Positions 25,416 to 34,922 of a stretch of 64,000 nt of DNA are shown here, piece after piece. The translations under genes and the position numbers were made by a program. This stretch comes from an uncultured Eubacteriales bacterium. GTDB taxonomy: Bacteria; Bacillota; Clostridia; Lachnospirales; Lachnospiraceae. The notes beneath the pieces are model-generated. The model worked only from the letters and a program-made list of their open reading frames with translations, had not been told where the DNA came from and ran no database searches. Positions within the stretch are counted from its first letter, which is position 1. Each line of letters begins with the position of its first letter. The stretch spans positions 1 through 64,000 of the forward strand of contig OMXJ01000009.1 in the NCBI GenBank assembly GCA_900315015.1. The letters run 5' to 3'.

Positions 25416-28274
25416 ATGATCAGGGAAAAGGACACAAAGAAGTTTATAAAAGTAAGAGGCGCTAGGACCAATAACCTGCAGGGCGTTGATTTAGATATCC
25501 CACGAGACTCACTTGTGGTATTTACGGGAGTATCAGGCTCAGGAAAGAGCTCTCTTGCCTTTGACACGATTTACGCAGAGGGACAAAGAAGATATATGGA
25601 ATCCTTATCTTCTTACGCAAGACAGTTCCTTGGCCAGATGGAAAAGCCAGACGTAGAAAGCATAGAAGGCCTTCCACCAGCCATATCCATCGACCAGAAG
25701 TCTACCAATAAGAATCCAAGATCAACTGTAGGAACAGTAACAGAAATTTACGATTATTTCAGACTTCTCTATGCAAGAGTCGGAGTACCGCACTGTCCGA
25801 AATGTGGAAGAGAAATAAAAAAGACCAGCGTAGATGAAATGTGCGATGAAATAATGAAGCATGCACCAAAAGAGGGAAGCGCTGAAAGAGTAAAGATGGT
25901 ACTTACCGCCCCTGTTGTAAGAGGCAGAAAGGGAAGACATGAAAAGATCTTTGAGGATGCGAGAAAAAGCGGCTTCGTAAGAGTAATGGTAGATGGAGAG
26001 ATGAGAGATCTGTCAGAGGAAATAGTCCTTGAAAAAAATGACAAGCATAACATAGAGGTGGTCATCGACAGACTTGTATTAAAGAGCGGAATTGAAAAGA
26101 GACTGACAGATTCTTTAGATAGCGCCTTGAAAGTAGGAAATGGCCTGGTTGTAGCAGATTACGGAGAAGGAAATAGAATTACCTATTCCGAGAATTTCTC
26201 CTGTCCTGACTGTGGAATAAGCCTTGATGAGTTAGAGCCAAGAACCTTTTCCTTCAATAATCCGTTCGGAGCCTGCCCTGTATGTCATGGATTAGGCTTT
26301 AAGATGGAATTTGACCCAGAGCTCATAGTACCAGATAAAACCCTTTCCATAAATGAAGGAGCCATAGCAGTGCTCGGCTGGCAGAGTGCGCCGGATCCGA
26401 CAAGCTTTACGGGCTGTACCCTTGCCGCCTTGTCAAAGGAATATAAATTCAGCCTCGATACACCGTATAAGGACTATCCGAAAAAGATCACAGACCTTTT
26501 GATGTATGGCACAGGCGGAAAGATAATAAAGGTCCATTATAAAGGACAGCGCGGAGAAGGTGTTTACGACGTACCTTTTGAAGGCATAATAGAAAATGTA
26601 AGAAGAAGATACCGTGAAACTGCCTCAGAAATATCAAAGGCAGAATATGAGAGCTTCATGCAGATAACTCCATGTGACGCCTGCCACGGTGAAAGATTAA
26701 AGCCGGAAGCCCTTGCAGTTACCATTGACGGAAGAAATATCTCTTCAATGTGCAACATGTCGATATCAGAATTATTAGAAGAAATGAAAAATGTAGTCCT
26801 TACCCCATATCAGCAGAAGGTGGCAAGGCTAATATTAAAGGAAATAAACGCAAGACTTAAGTTCTTAGTGAATGTAGGTCTGGATTACCTTACCCTTTCA
26901 AGAGGGGCAGCTTCACTATCAGGCGGAGAAGCGCAGAGAATAAGACTTGCCACCCAGATAGGCTCGGGACTTGTAGGAGTAGCCTACATTTTAGATGAGC
27001 CGTCCATCGGACTTCACCAAAGAGACAATGATAAGCTGCTTAACACCCTAAAGGAGCTCAGAGACCTTGGAAATACCCTCATCGTAGTAGAGCATGATGA
27101 GGATACCATGCGTGCAGCAGACTTCCTGGTAGATGTAGGCCCGGGAGCAGGAGACCATGGCGGAAAAATAGTTGCAAGCGGAAGCGTAGAGGATGTAATA
27201 AATAATGAGGAATCCATAACCGGAAAATATCTCTCAGGCGAGCTCAGCATAGGCGTGCCATCCTCAAGAAGAAAGCCAAAGGGAAAGCTGACCATAAAGG
27301 GAGCAAGAGAGCATAACCTAAAGAATATAGATGTGGATATACCACTTGGAGTACTTACCTGCATAACAGGAGTATCGGGTTCAGGAAAGAGTTCACTTAC
27401 AACAGAAATACTCTATAAGGCACTTGCTAAAAAGCTGAACAGGGCAAGAACAATCCCGGGAGATCACGACGACATAGAGGGAGTAGAGCAGCTCGATAAG
27501 ATAATCGACATAGACCAGTCACCTATCGGACGCACTCCTAGATCAAATCCGGCAACTTATACAGGAGTATTCGACCATATAAGAGACCTTTTTGCTCAGA
27601 CACCGGATGCAAAGATGAAGGGCTTTAGCAAGGGACGCTTTAGCTTTAATACCAAGGGCGGAAGATGCGAGGCCTGCTCGGGTGACGGAATAATAAAGAT
27701 AGAAATGAACTTCCTTCCAGACATATATGTACCATGCGAGGTATGTGATGGAAAGAGGTATAATAGAGAGACCCTTGAAGTAAAATACAAGGGAAAGAAT
27801 ATATATGACGTACTGAACATGACAGTAGAAGAAGCACTCAGCTTTTTCTCAAACGTACCGAACATAAAAAATAAAATACAGACACTTTATGATGTAGGCC
27901 TGTCCTATATGAAGCTAGGAGCACCATCGACACAGCTCTCAGGCGGAGAAGCTCAGAGAGTAAAGCTTGCAACCGAGCTATCAAAAAGGGCGACAGGAAA
28001 GACAATCTATGTATTAGATGAACCAACAACAGGACTTCACTTTGCAGACGTAGAAAAGCTAATAAATATTCTGCAAAGACTTGTAGACGGCGGAAACAGC
28101 GTAGTAGTAATCGAGCATAACCTTGACGTAATAAAATGCGCTGATTACATAATCGACATGGGCCCGGAGGGCGGAAAAAATGGCGGCTGCGTAATAGCAA
28201 AAGGAACCCCTGAGCAGGTGGCAAAGGTTAAGGAGTCCTACACAGGAGCATATGTTAAGAAGTATCTTAAATAG
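25416..28274 (+). CDS. uvrA: UvrABC excinuclease subunit A
   Basis: ABC-type damage sensor of nucleotide excision repair that loads UvrB. 952 residues, standard length. Two ATPase modules: the first Walker [18 protein letters not shown] (residues about 36-52) and signature [12 protein letters not shown]; the second Walker [18 protein letters not shown] (about 650) and signature [12 protein letters not shown]. Zinc-binding cysteine pairs [16 protein letters not shown]...[17 protein letters not shown] and CEACSGDGI...[10 protein letters not shown] are all present. ATG 25416 has GGAGGAAAG in front; the frame extends upstream to 25365 without a ribosome binding site. Co-oriented and likely co-transcribed with uvrB. 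Confidence 0.97.
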   Translation: MIREKDTKKFIKVRGARTNNLQGVDLDIPRDSLVVFTGVSGSGKSSLAFDTIYAEGQRRYMESLSSYARQFLGQMEKPDVESIEGLPPAISIDQKSTNKNPRSTVGTVTEIYDYFRLLYARVGVPHCPKCGREIKKTSVDEMCDEIMKHAPKEGSAERVKMVLTAPVVRGRKGRHEKIFEDARKSGFVRVMVDGEMRDLSEEIVLEKNDKHNIEVVIDRLVLKSGIEKRLTDSLDSALKVGNGLVVADYGEGNRITYSENFSCPDCGISLDELEPRTFSFNNPFGACPVCHGLGFKMEFDPELIVPDKTLSINEGAIAVLGWQSAPDPTSFTGCTLAALSKEYKFSLDTPYKDYPKKITDLLMYGTGGKIIKVHYKGQRGEGVYDVPFEGIIENVRRRYRETASEISKAEYESFMQITPCDACHGERLKPEALAVTIDGRNISSMCNMSISELLEEMKNVVLTPYQQKVARLILKEINARLKFLVNVGLDYLTLSRGAASLSGGEAQRIRLATQIGSGLVGVAYILDEPSIGLHQRDNDKLLNTLKELRDLGNTLIVVEHDEDTMRAADFLVDVGPGAGDHGGKIVASGSVEDVINNEESITGKYLSGELSIGVPSSRRKPKGKLTIKGAREHNLKNIDVDIPLGVLTCITGVSGSGKSSLTTEILYKALAKKLNRARTIPGDHDDIEGVEQLDKIIDIDQSPIGRTPRSNPATYTGVFDHIRDLFAQTPDAKMKGFSKGRFSFNTKGGRCEACSGDGIIKIEMNFLPDIYVPCEVCDGKRYNRETLEVKYKGKNIYDVLNMTVEEALSFFSNVPNIKNKIQTLYDVGLSYMKLGAPSTQLSGGEAQRVKLATELSKRATGKTIYVLDEPTTGLHFADVEKLINILQRLVDGGNSVVVIEHNLDVIKCADYIIDMGPEGGKNGGCVIAKGTPEQVAKVKESYTGAYVKKYLK

Positions 28275-28375
28275 TATCTGTAAAAAAAAATATATCTTTA
28301 GACGATTTGATATGCGGCATAATTGCATTATGTGCAATATACAAATAATGTAAAAATGAGGCTGTGAACGAAAAC

Positions 28376-28404
28376 TTGCAGAAACATATAAATTGTGTTA
28401 GAAT
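28376..28404 (+). promoter_or_regulatory. Promoter of gdpP-rplI-dnaB
   Basis: TTGCAG (28376-28381), 17-bp spacer, TAGAAT (28399-28404), about 75 bp upstream of gdpP. Confidence 0.6.
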
Positions 28405-28479
28405 AGAATATACGTTTGTGTGTATGTGAGTTTAAAAACAATAAAGTGTGGAGCATAGCTTCAGAATGAAGGCGCGTGT

Positions 28480-30543
28480 ATGGGAAAGAAAAACGAGAAT
28501 GAGAAGGTGCATTTGAATAAGCCCTTGAAGTCGTATATATCCTGGCCATTTTATATGGGCCTGATACTAATAGCAATGGATATCTGTATTTATGTGGCAC
28601 AGCCGGATGTAATACTGATACCAGTGCTATTTACCTTGTTTTACCTATTAGTAGCAACTATATTGTTTGTTTCAAGGTTCAAGACAATAAACCACAACCT
28701 GGTGCAGTTCGCAGCAGATTATAGCCAGGTGCAGAGAAAGCTGTTAAAGGAGCTGATACTTCCTTATGCAGTTCTCGATGTGGACGGTAATATCCTTTAT
28801 GGAAATAGTGCTTTTTTAGATATCATAAATGATGAAATCGGCACTAATACCCTTATCCAGCGTTACATACCAGAAATTACACCGGCCAAGCTGCCAAAGG
28901 ATGAAAAGGATGTAACCATAAATATAAAATATGAAGCCTCAGATTATCGCGTATATATGCGTAGAATAACTGATGCAGATTTTCAGTCTCCGAACGATTG
29001 GGATTTTGAAAATAGAGATGGAGATTCAAATTCAATAGTTGTAATATATCTTTACGATATCACTGAAATTAATAAGTTAAAGCAGGAAAATTCAGATAAG
29101 AAAATGCTTGCAGGACTTATCAATATCGACAACTACGACGAGACCATGGAATCCGTTGATGAAGTAAGAAGACCTATCTTCGCGGGCCTTGTAGAGCGTA
29201 CTGTAACTAGATACGTAAGCGAGGCAGAGGCCATCATCAAAAAGCTTGAGAAGGATAAGTATATCTTCATATTTGAGAATAAATATCTTGAAAAGCTAAA
29301 GAATGACAAGTTCAGGATCCTTGATGATGCAAGAGAAATAAATGTAGGAAATAAGCTGCCTGTTACCATAAGTATGGGAATAGGTGTATATGATGGAAGC
29401 TATACCAAGAGCTATGACATGGCAAGAGCTGCACTTGACCTTGCACTCGGAAGAGGTGGAGACCAGGTTGTAGTAAAGGAAGGCGATAAGGTAAGCTATT
29501 TCGGCGGAAAGTCAGCTTCTGTGGAAAGACAGACAAGAGTAAGAGCAAGAGTAAAGGCACATGCTCTCCTTGAATTCATGGAAGGCAAGGAAAAGGTGCT
29601 TGTAATGGGACATAAGATACCAGATGCAGATGCCTTTGGTTCTTGCATTGGTATTTATAGAATAGCAAAGACCTTAAATAAAAAGGTAAATATCGTAATA
29701 AGCAATGTTACCTCTGACGTAGCGACCATGATGAAGCTTTTCAAGGAAAGCGGCGAATATGAAGAGGATATCTTCATAGAGGGCGATAAGGCTCGTGAGC
29801 TGATGGATGAAAAGGCAATGCTCGTTGTAGTAGATGTTAATATTCCGGCTAGAACAGAATGCCCTGAGCTCATTGACATGGCAGATATCATAGTGGTACT
29901 CGATCACCACAGACAGACTGATGAGCCGATAAAGGCGACCCTCTCTTATGTAGAGCCGGTAGCATCATCAGCCTGTGAAATGATAGCAGAAATTCTGCAG
30001 TATGTAGGAAATAATCTAAAGCTAAAGACTTTAGAGGCAGATGCAATGTATGCAGGAATTCTCATTGATACAAATAACTTCCTTGTAAAGACAGGTGTAA
30101 GAACCTTTGAGGCAGCAGCTTATTTAAGAAAGTCCGGTGTAGACATAACCCGCATCAGAAAGCTTCTTAGAACTGACATAAAGAATCATATGCTGCAGGC
30201 AAAGACAATCACCTCAGCAGAAATGTTCCTTAATAATTACATGCTTGCAGTAGCACCGGGAAGCGGCGTAGACAGCCCAACGGTACTAGCAGCGCAGGTA
30301 GCAAATGAACTCCTAAATGTAAAGGATGTAAGAGCCTCCTTTGTATTTACTGACTATAATGGAAAAATATATATCAGTGCAAGATCGATAGATGACGTAA
30401 ATGTACAGGTAATAATGGAAAAGCTTGGCGGCGGCGGACATATGACAGTAGCCGGAGCTCAGCTTACAGAGGTATCTGTAGAAGAAGCAAAGAACGAGGT
30501 CAAGGCGATCATAGAGGAAATGGTAAAAAATAAGGAAATATAA
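28480..30543 (+). CDS. gdpP: Cyclic-di-AMP phosphodiesterase GdpP
   Basis: Membrane-bound phosphodiesterase that hydrolyses c-di-AMP to pApA. 687 residues. Two closely spaced membrane helices lie at about residues 20-66 (FYMGLILIAMDICIYVA and ILIPVLFTLFYLLVATILFV). A PAS-like domain follows (about 85-165), then a degenerate GGDEF domain (about 190-335; the motif is replaced by RFEN/KYIFIF-type sequence, so no cyclase activity is expected). The catalytic DHH domain has GHKIPDADAFGS and the signature VLDHHRQ, and the DHHA1 domain ends with GGGGHMTVAGAQ. The order gdpP-rplI-dnaB is conserved in many Firmicutes. The start has GAAGG about 8 nt upstream. Confidence 0.96.
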   Translation: MGKKNENEKVHLNKPLKSYISWPFYMGLILIAMDICIYVAQPDVILIPVLFTLFYLLVATILFVSRFKTINHNLVQFAADYSQVQRKLLKELILPYAVLDVDGNILYGNSAFLDIINDEIGTNTLIQRYIPEITPAKLPKDEKDVTINIKYEASDYRVYMRRITDADFQSPNDWDFENRDGDSNSIVVIYLYDITEINKLKQENSDKKMLAGLINIDNYDETMESVDEVRRPIFAGLVERTVTRYVSEAEAIIKKLEKDKYIFIFENKYLEKLKNDKFRILDDAREINVGNKLPVTISMGIGVYDGSYTKSYDMARAALDLALGRGGDQVVVKEGDKVSYFGGKSASVERQTRVRARVKAHALLEFMEGKEKVLVMGHKIPDADAFGSCIGIYRIAKTLNKKVNIVISNVTSDVATMMKLFKESGEYEEDIFIEGDKARELMDEKAMLVVVDVNIPARTECPELIDMADIIVVLDHHRQTDEPIKATLSYVEPVASSACEMIAEILQYVGNNLKLKTLEADAMYAGILIDTNNFLVKTGVRTFEAAAYLRKSGVDITRIRKLLRTDIKNHMLQAKTITSAEMFLNNYMLAVAPGSGVDSPTVLAAQVANELLNVKDVRASFVFTDYNGKIYISARSIDDVNVQVIMEKLGGGGHMTVAGAQLTEVSVEEAKNEVKAIIEEMVKNKEI

Positions 30544-30686
30544 AGAATCGGTATGCATAAAGAATAAGCATATTTAGAATAGTATTTTAAACAGCTCTTA
30601 AAAGGATGAAAGTCTTACAAAGAGAAAAATGAGATGAGTAAAGAAAAATAAACCAATAATGATATATGATTAGAAAGGAAAAAGAC

Positions 30687-31145
30687 ATGCAGGTAATATT
30701 AATAGAAGATGTAAAGTCACTAGGTAAAAAGGGTGAAATAGTAAAGGTAAGCGATGGTTATGCAAATAACTTCATCTTAAAGAAGAATTTAGGACTTGAA
30801 GCAACACCAAAGAATTTAAATGACCTAAAGCTCCAGAAGGCAGCAGAGGCAAAGCGCGCTCAGGAGGAATATGAGGCAGCACAGGCATATGCTGAAGAAT
30901 TAGCAACAAAGAAAATAGTGCTCAGCATCAAGGTAGGAAAAAATGGTCGTACCTTCGGTTCAGTATCAGGAAAAGAAATCGTAGAAGAGATGAAGAAGCA
31001 GATAAATGTCAGCATTGACAAGAAGAAGCTTGTTCTTCCAGAGCCGATAAAGACACCTGGAATATTCGATATTCCTATAAAGCTTCATCAAAAGGTAACA
31101 GGAACAATAAAGGTAGAAATCAAAGAAGTAATTGCAGATAAGTAA
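30687..31145 (+). CDS. rplI: 50S ribosomal protein L9
   Basis: 152 residues. The N-terminal rRNA-binding domain has the L9 signature: MQVILIEDVKSLGKKGEIV, then VSDGYANNFILKKNLGLEAT. A long central helix (residues about 42-75, rich in Ala/Lys/Glu) connects to the C-terminal domain. ATG 30687 follows AGAAAGGAAAAAGAC; an in-frame ATG at 30666 lies before this ribosome binding site. It sits between gdpP and dnaB as usual in Firmicutes and is 66 bp from the dnaB start. Confidence 0.97.
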   Translation: MQVILIEDVKSLGKKGEIVKVSDGYANNFILKKNLGLEATPKNLNDLKLQKAAEAKRAQEEYEAAQAYAEELATKKIVLSIKVGKNGRTFGSVSGKEIVEEMKKQINVSIDKKKLVLPEPIKTPGIFDIPIKLHQKVTGTIKVEIKEVIADK

Positions 31146-31210
31146 AAAGGTAGAAATGCCAGAGGCGATTGCGTATAAGTAAAAAGGCAAAAATGCCAGG
31201 AGCGAAGGTT

Positions 31211-32554
31211 ATGGCTGAAGAAGATAATAGAAGCGCGATATTGGTAAAGCCTCATAGTGAAGAGGCAGAGAGCAGCGTAATAGCATCCATGATAATAGAC
31301 TCAGATGCAGTAATTAAGGTAATGGACATACTTACAGAGGATGATTTCTACGATCTTAGGTATAAAAATTACTTTAAGGCAATACGAAAGCTCTTTAATG
31401 AAAGAAGTCCTATAGATCCGCTTACTGTAACAGAAGAATTAGCAAGAATGTACGGGCCTACAGATTACGGCTCACTTGATTATGTAGGAAATATGATAAG
31501 CAGAGGCACCGTTACCTCAAATGTCACCTACTATTCAAATCTTGTAAAGGAAAAATCAATATTAAGAGAGCTCATCAATACAAATGATGAAGTTTCTAAA
31601 AAGTGCTATACAAATGATGGAAGCCTTGAAGAAATATTAAGCTTTGCAGAAAAAAAGGTGTTTGATGTAGTAAGTAAGCACACTGGTGGAGAAATGGAGG
31701 ATATTAATCAGATAGTATTAAAAACTCTTAAATCCATCAAAGAGGCATCAAAAAATAGCGGCGGACTTACCGGAGTTCCTACAGGCTTCATCGATCTTGA
31801 TGAAATGACTTCGGGAATGCATGGCGGAGAACTCATTCTCCTTGCAGCGCGTCCAGCCATGGGAAAATCAGCCCTTGCGCTGAATATAGCCTCCTATTGT
31901 GCCATAAACAGAGGAATTACAACTGCAGTATTCAGTCTCGAAATGCCAAAGGTTCAGCTTGTAAAGCGTATAATGTCCTCCGTATCAAAGGTTTCGGCGG
32001 GAGAAATAAATACCGGAGCAATCGAGCCGGATGCATGGGGAGAGCTCATGGAAGGCGCAAGAAAAATAGCAGAATCCGGCCTTGTACTAGATGATACCTC
32101 AGGCGTGACGCTTATGGATCTTCGTTCAAAGTGCAGAAAGCTCAAGCTTGAAAAGAATTTAGGACTCATAATAATCGATTACCTCCAGCTTATGACAGGT
32201 GAAAAGAATGCAGAATCAAGACAGAATGAAATTGCAGGTATATCAAGAGGATTAAAGGTGCTTGCAAGAGAGCTTGATGTACCTATACTAGCCCTTTCAC
32301 AGCTTAGCCGTGGAGTAGAAAGCAGAACTGATAAAAGACCTATGCTTTCAGATCTTCGTGAATCAGGAGCAATCGAGCAGGATGCCGACGTAGTATTATT
32401 CATCTATAGAGATGATTATTACAATAAGGAATCCAAGGAAAAAGGTATTGCAGAGGTAATCATAAGTAAGCAAAGAAGCGGTCCTACAGGTGTAGTAAAG
32501 CTTGTATGGCAGCCAGATTATACACGCTTTAGAAATATTTCACACGAGCAATAA
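31211..32554 (+). CDS. dnaB: Replicative DNA helicase DnaB
   Basis: Hexameric 5'-3' helicase of the replication fork (called DnaC in Bacillus). 447 residues. The N-terminal collar domain (about 18-120, EAESSVIASMIIDSDAVIKV) is followed by a linker helix and the RecA-like motor: TGVPTGFIDLDEMTSGMHGG, Walker A LLAARPAMGKSALALNIA, Walker B LGLIIIDYLQLMTG, the arginine-finger region and SDLRESGAIEQDADVVLFIYRDDYY in its usual place near the C-terminus. The start at 31211 has AGGAGCGAAGG just upstream; an earlier in-frame ATG at 31169 has no support. A terminator follows. Confidence 0.97.
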   Translation: MAEEDNRSAILVKPHSEEAESSVIASMIIDSDAVIKVMDILTEDDFYDLRYKNYFKAIRKLFNERSPIDPLTVTEELARMYGPTDYGSLDYVGNMISRGTVTSNVTYYSNLVKEKSILRELINTNDEVSKKCYTNDGSLEEILSFAEKKVFDVVSKHTGGEMEDINQIVLKTLKSIKEASKNSGGLTGVPTGFIDLDEMTSGMHGGELILLAARPAMGKSALALNIASYCAINRGITTAVFSLEMPKVQLVKRIMSSVSKVSAGEINTGAIEPDAWGELMEGARKIAESGLVLDDTSGVTLMDLRSKCRKLKLEKNLGLIIIDYLQLMTGEKNAESRQNEIAGISRGLKVLARELDVPILALSQLSRGVESRTDKRPMLSDLRESGAIEQDADVVLFIYRDDYYNKESKEKGIAEVIISKQRSGPTGVVKLVWQPDYTRFRNISHEQ

Positions 32555-32559
32555 GAAAA

Positions 32560-32607
32560 AGAGACCTGTATATGCAATTATGCTGTAAGCAGGTCTCTAT
32601 TATTTAC
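32560..32607 (+). terminator. Terminator after dnaB
   Basis: AGAGACCTG (32560-32568) pairs with CAGGTCTCT (32590-32598); a moderately T-rich tail follows. Confidence 0.75.
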
Positions 32608-33329
32608 ATTATATTTAATTGTGCAAAATTTTTAATAAGTTGAATTAATCATCGTGGTAGTAAATTAATTCATATTTTGTGAATAGTGGCAGAATTATAA
32701 AAGCTGTTATTAATATACAGGAAAAAGACCAGGAGTTTGTGTATGTAAACGTGAATGCTCCCTTTCTGTAATAATTAGTATGGTTTAGCTGCATATCTGC
32801 TTTAGGCCGTTCTGATAAGGAGTGATAGCATATAAAACCTTTGTGATGCGTAATTACAATAGAGTTAAATGTGCTTTCCTAAAAAGAAGTACTAAAAAAA
32901 TTTAAACTGCCTATCATCAATGCAGACTGAAACAATCTGTGTTTTTTCCGAAAATACGTTTAATTAACATATTAACTAATACATATGGTCTTTACCAAGA
33001 AATATCAATAGCTTTTACTTCTACCGGCTTTATGGTATATTATTCTAAAACCAATACCTCCTAAAAATTATAGTAACAAGCGCTTGTTCTGACTATAATT
33101 CTAATGGTAAAATAATAAAAGACAATTAGTCAAAGTGACGAATAAAAAGCCATTTTTTGATAAAAATTGTTAAATTAGAAGAGGGGGCACTCGGAAAAAG
33201 AATAAAAAATTATATATAAATAACAATAAAATATAAAGCTCATTGTTCTGGGAAAAAAAGTAAAAGGATTTGACAAAAAGAAAAGAACCCTGTAAAAAGT
33301 AAGGGGGTTGAAAAGCAGTGATGCAAAAC
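32608..33329. other. Gene desert of about 0.7 kb
   Basis: Strongly AT-rich with no credible open frame on either strand. It holds a weak terminator-like hairpin with a T-run (32922-32947) and a striking palindrome at 33067-33099 (listed separately). No tRNA, riboswitch or mobile-element end recognised. Confidence 0.5.
33067..33099. promoter_or_regulatory. Perfect 14-bp palindrome within a larger dyad, operator-like
   Basis: AACAAGCGCTTGTT (33075-33088) is a perfect palindrome centred on CG, the form of LacI/GalR-family operators. It is flanked by ATTATAGT and ACTATAAT, which are also complementary, so each strand carries a TATAAT next to it. Confidence 0.5.
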
Positions 33330-33358
33330 TTGACAATCAAGAAATATTATCATATACT
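33330..33358 (+). promoter_or_regulatory. Promoter of mecA
   Basis: Consensus TTGACA (33330-33335), 17-bp spacer, TATACT (33353-33358), about 105 bp before the mecA start. Confidence 0.8.
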
Positions 33359-33461
33359 ATGTTTCAAAATTGAAAAAAAGCACCCGTAAAAAGTGGCTGA
33401 AAAAGGGAAAAATAAGAAAAAATAAGGGAAAAATAATGGATAAAGAGATATTGGAGGATAA

Positions 33462-34655
33462 ATGACAATACAAAGAATAGATGATAATTCCTTCAGATGC
33501 GTACTTTCACCAAAGGATTTAGCAGAAAGAGATATCATTCTTTCAGAGCTCACATATGGCAAGGAAAAGGCAAATACGCTTTTTTCGGAAATAGTAGATA
33601 AAGCATCTGATGAATATGGTTATGATTTTGAGGGGACGCCTTTAATGGTAGAGGCCATTCCAATGCCCAATAATTGTCTTGTAGTAATTTTTTCGAAGGT
33701 AATAGATCCAGAAGAGTTAGATACAAGATACTCAAGTTTTTCAGAGGAATCTGATGATTTTGAAGAAGATGATGAAGATGACGATATGATTGACGAAGAG
33801 GATATGGATGAAAAGAATCCGCTTCCTCCTATACCAAAGAATCTGTCATCAGGCTCAACTGGTACAAATATTACAGGAATAGGTCCTGATGGATCTACAA
33901 TAAATATTCAGGCCTTTGGAAATGTAGGAGATTTCTTAAATCAGATAAAGAATATAATGTCAGGCGGAGCACCTGGAATCTCAGGAATGCCGGGTATGCC
34001 GGGAATGCCAGGAATGCCAGGAATGCCGGGCGGAGCTTCATCGGGAAATAAGCCGGATGGAAAGCCGGGGGAAAGGGGCCAGGCAATGCCAGCAGGCCTT
34101 AATAAGATTCGTGCTATCAGCAGAACCAAGGTACCAGGAAATTTCATGGTGATACCAGAGAGCTTTGAAAAAGCAAAAAATGAAAAAAAGGCAGAGAGCT
34201 TTGAAAAAGCGAAAGATGAAAAAAAGGTAGAAAGATCTGAAATAGCGAAAGAAGAAAAAAAGGCAGAAAGTTCTGAAAAAGCGAAAGAAGAAAAAAAGGC
34301 AGAAAGTTCTGAAAAAGCTGCAAATAAGCAGACTGTAAAGAAGACAAGAAGCGGCGGACCGACCTTTGCACAGGCATTTATTTTCAAAAATGTAGATGAA
34401 GTTATAACCTTCTCAAAGCTTGTAGATGAAAAGCTTCCAATGGAAAGCATTCTCTATAAAAACGAAAAAAACGGCGAATATATACTTCTATTAATGACCA
34501 AGACGATGCTTGCAGAAGATTTTGGAATGGTATGTTCGATAGCAAATGAATATGCTACCATGCTTTATATGATACCATCTACCCTTGAGTACTTTAAGGA
34601 GCATTACAAGCTGGTAATAGCAAAGGATACCATAAAGAAGCTAAAGCAGGTGTAA
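33462..34655 (+). CDS. mecA: MecA-family ClpC adaptor with long repeat-rich linker
   Basis: Adaptor that binds substrates with its N-domain and delivers them to ClpCP with its C-domain. The N-domain (about 1-85) has MTIQRIDDNSFRCVLSPKDL and LFSEIVDKASDEYGYDFEG; the C-domain (about 298-397) has FIFKNVDEVITFSKLV, LYKNEKNGEYILLL and an EYATML helix. Ordinary MecA is near 220-250 residues; this one is 397. The extra length is an acidic run (about 92-118), a collagen-like Gly-Met-Pro repeat (about 168-192) and five 12-residue Glu/Lys/Ala/Ser repeats (about 233-290). The ribosome binding site is GGAGGATAA before ATG 33462. It has its own strong promoter and terminator and faces clpB. The family call is by fold-specific motifs; the linker is outside family norms. 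Confidence 0.82.
   Translation: MTIQRIDDNSFRCVLSPKDLAERDIILSELTYGKEKANTLFSEIVDKASDEYGYDFEGTPLMVEAIPMPNNCLVVIFSKVIDPEELDTRYSSFSEESDDFEEDDEDDDMIDEEDMDEKNPLPPIPKNLSSGSTGTNITGIGPDGSTINIQAFGNVGDFLNQIKNIMSGGAPGISGMPGMPGMPGMPGMPGGASSGNKPDGKPGERGQAMPAGLNKIRAISRTKVPGNFMVIPESFEKAKNEKKAESFEKAKDEKKVERSEIAKEEKKAESSEKAKEEKKAESSEKAANKQTVKKTRSGGPTFAQAFIFKNVDEVITFSKLVDEKLPMESILYKNEKNGEYILLLMTKTMLAEDFGMVCSIANEYATMLYMIPSTLEYFKEHYKLVIAKDTIKKLKQV
33985..34032 (+). repeat. 9-bp coding repeat (Gly-Met-Pro) in mecA
   Basis: Five successive copies of GGAATGCCG or close variants encode Gly-Met-Pro repeats, a collagen-like G-X-Y pattern. Confidence 0.9.
34158..34326 (+). repeat. 36-bp coding repeat (Glu/Lys/Ala/Ser) in mecA
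   Basis: Units of 12 codons beginning GAGAGCTTTGAAAAAGC, four clear copies and one partial, encode ESxEKAKxEKKA-type repeats, probably helical and highly charged. Confidence 0.9.
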
Positions 34656-34764
34656 AAACGTGAAAACTTATGAAATAAACGTGAAATCTTATGGAAGCTT
34701 GCGAAAAAGGGTGCATAAGCGACACTAAAATTACCAGACTAAGGAATAGATAAGACTCACAAAA

Positions 34765-34796
34765 AAACAGATATGCATTGTGCATATCTGTTTTTT
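34765..34796. terminator. Bidirectional terminator between mecA and clpB
   Basis: AACAGATATGCA/TGCATATCTGTT stem with TTG loop, poly-A before and poly-T after, so it can end transcripts from both sides. Confidence 0.92.
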
Positions 34797-34804
34797 GATT
34801 TGGT

Positions 34805-34893
34805 GTTACGTATTAATTATTAACTGCCTAAGTATTAACCACCAATTATTAACTACTAAGTATTTATTACTGAGTATTAACTACTAAGTATTC
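34805..34893. repeat. AT-rich imperfect tandem repeat between mecA and clpB
   Basis: Several degenerate copies of TATTAACTACTAAG-like units of about 15-20 bp, including TATTAACTACTAAGTATT twice in near-identical form. Confidence 0.65.
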
Positions 34894-34922
34894 TTGTATA
34901 ATGACTGTAAAATGTCAGCATC

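Noticed and set aside
34143..34450. Phe/Ser-rich minus-strand frames opposite mecA
   Set aside because: They are the antisense of the Lys/Glu repeats; the + strand frame has domains, promoter, ribosome binding site and terminator.
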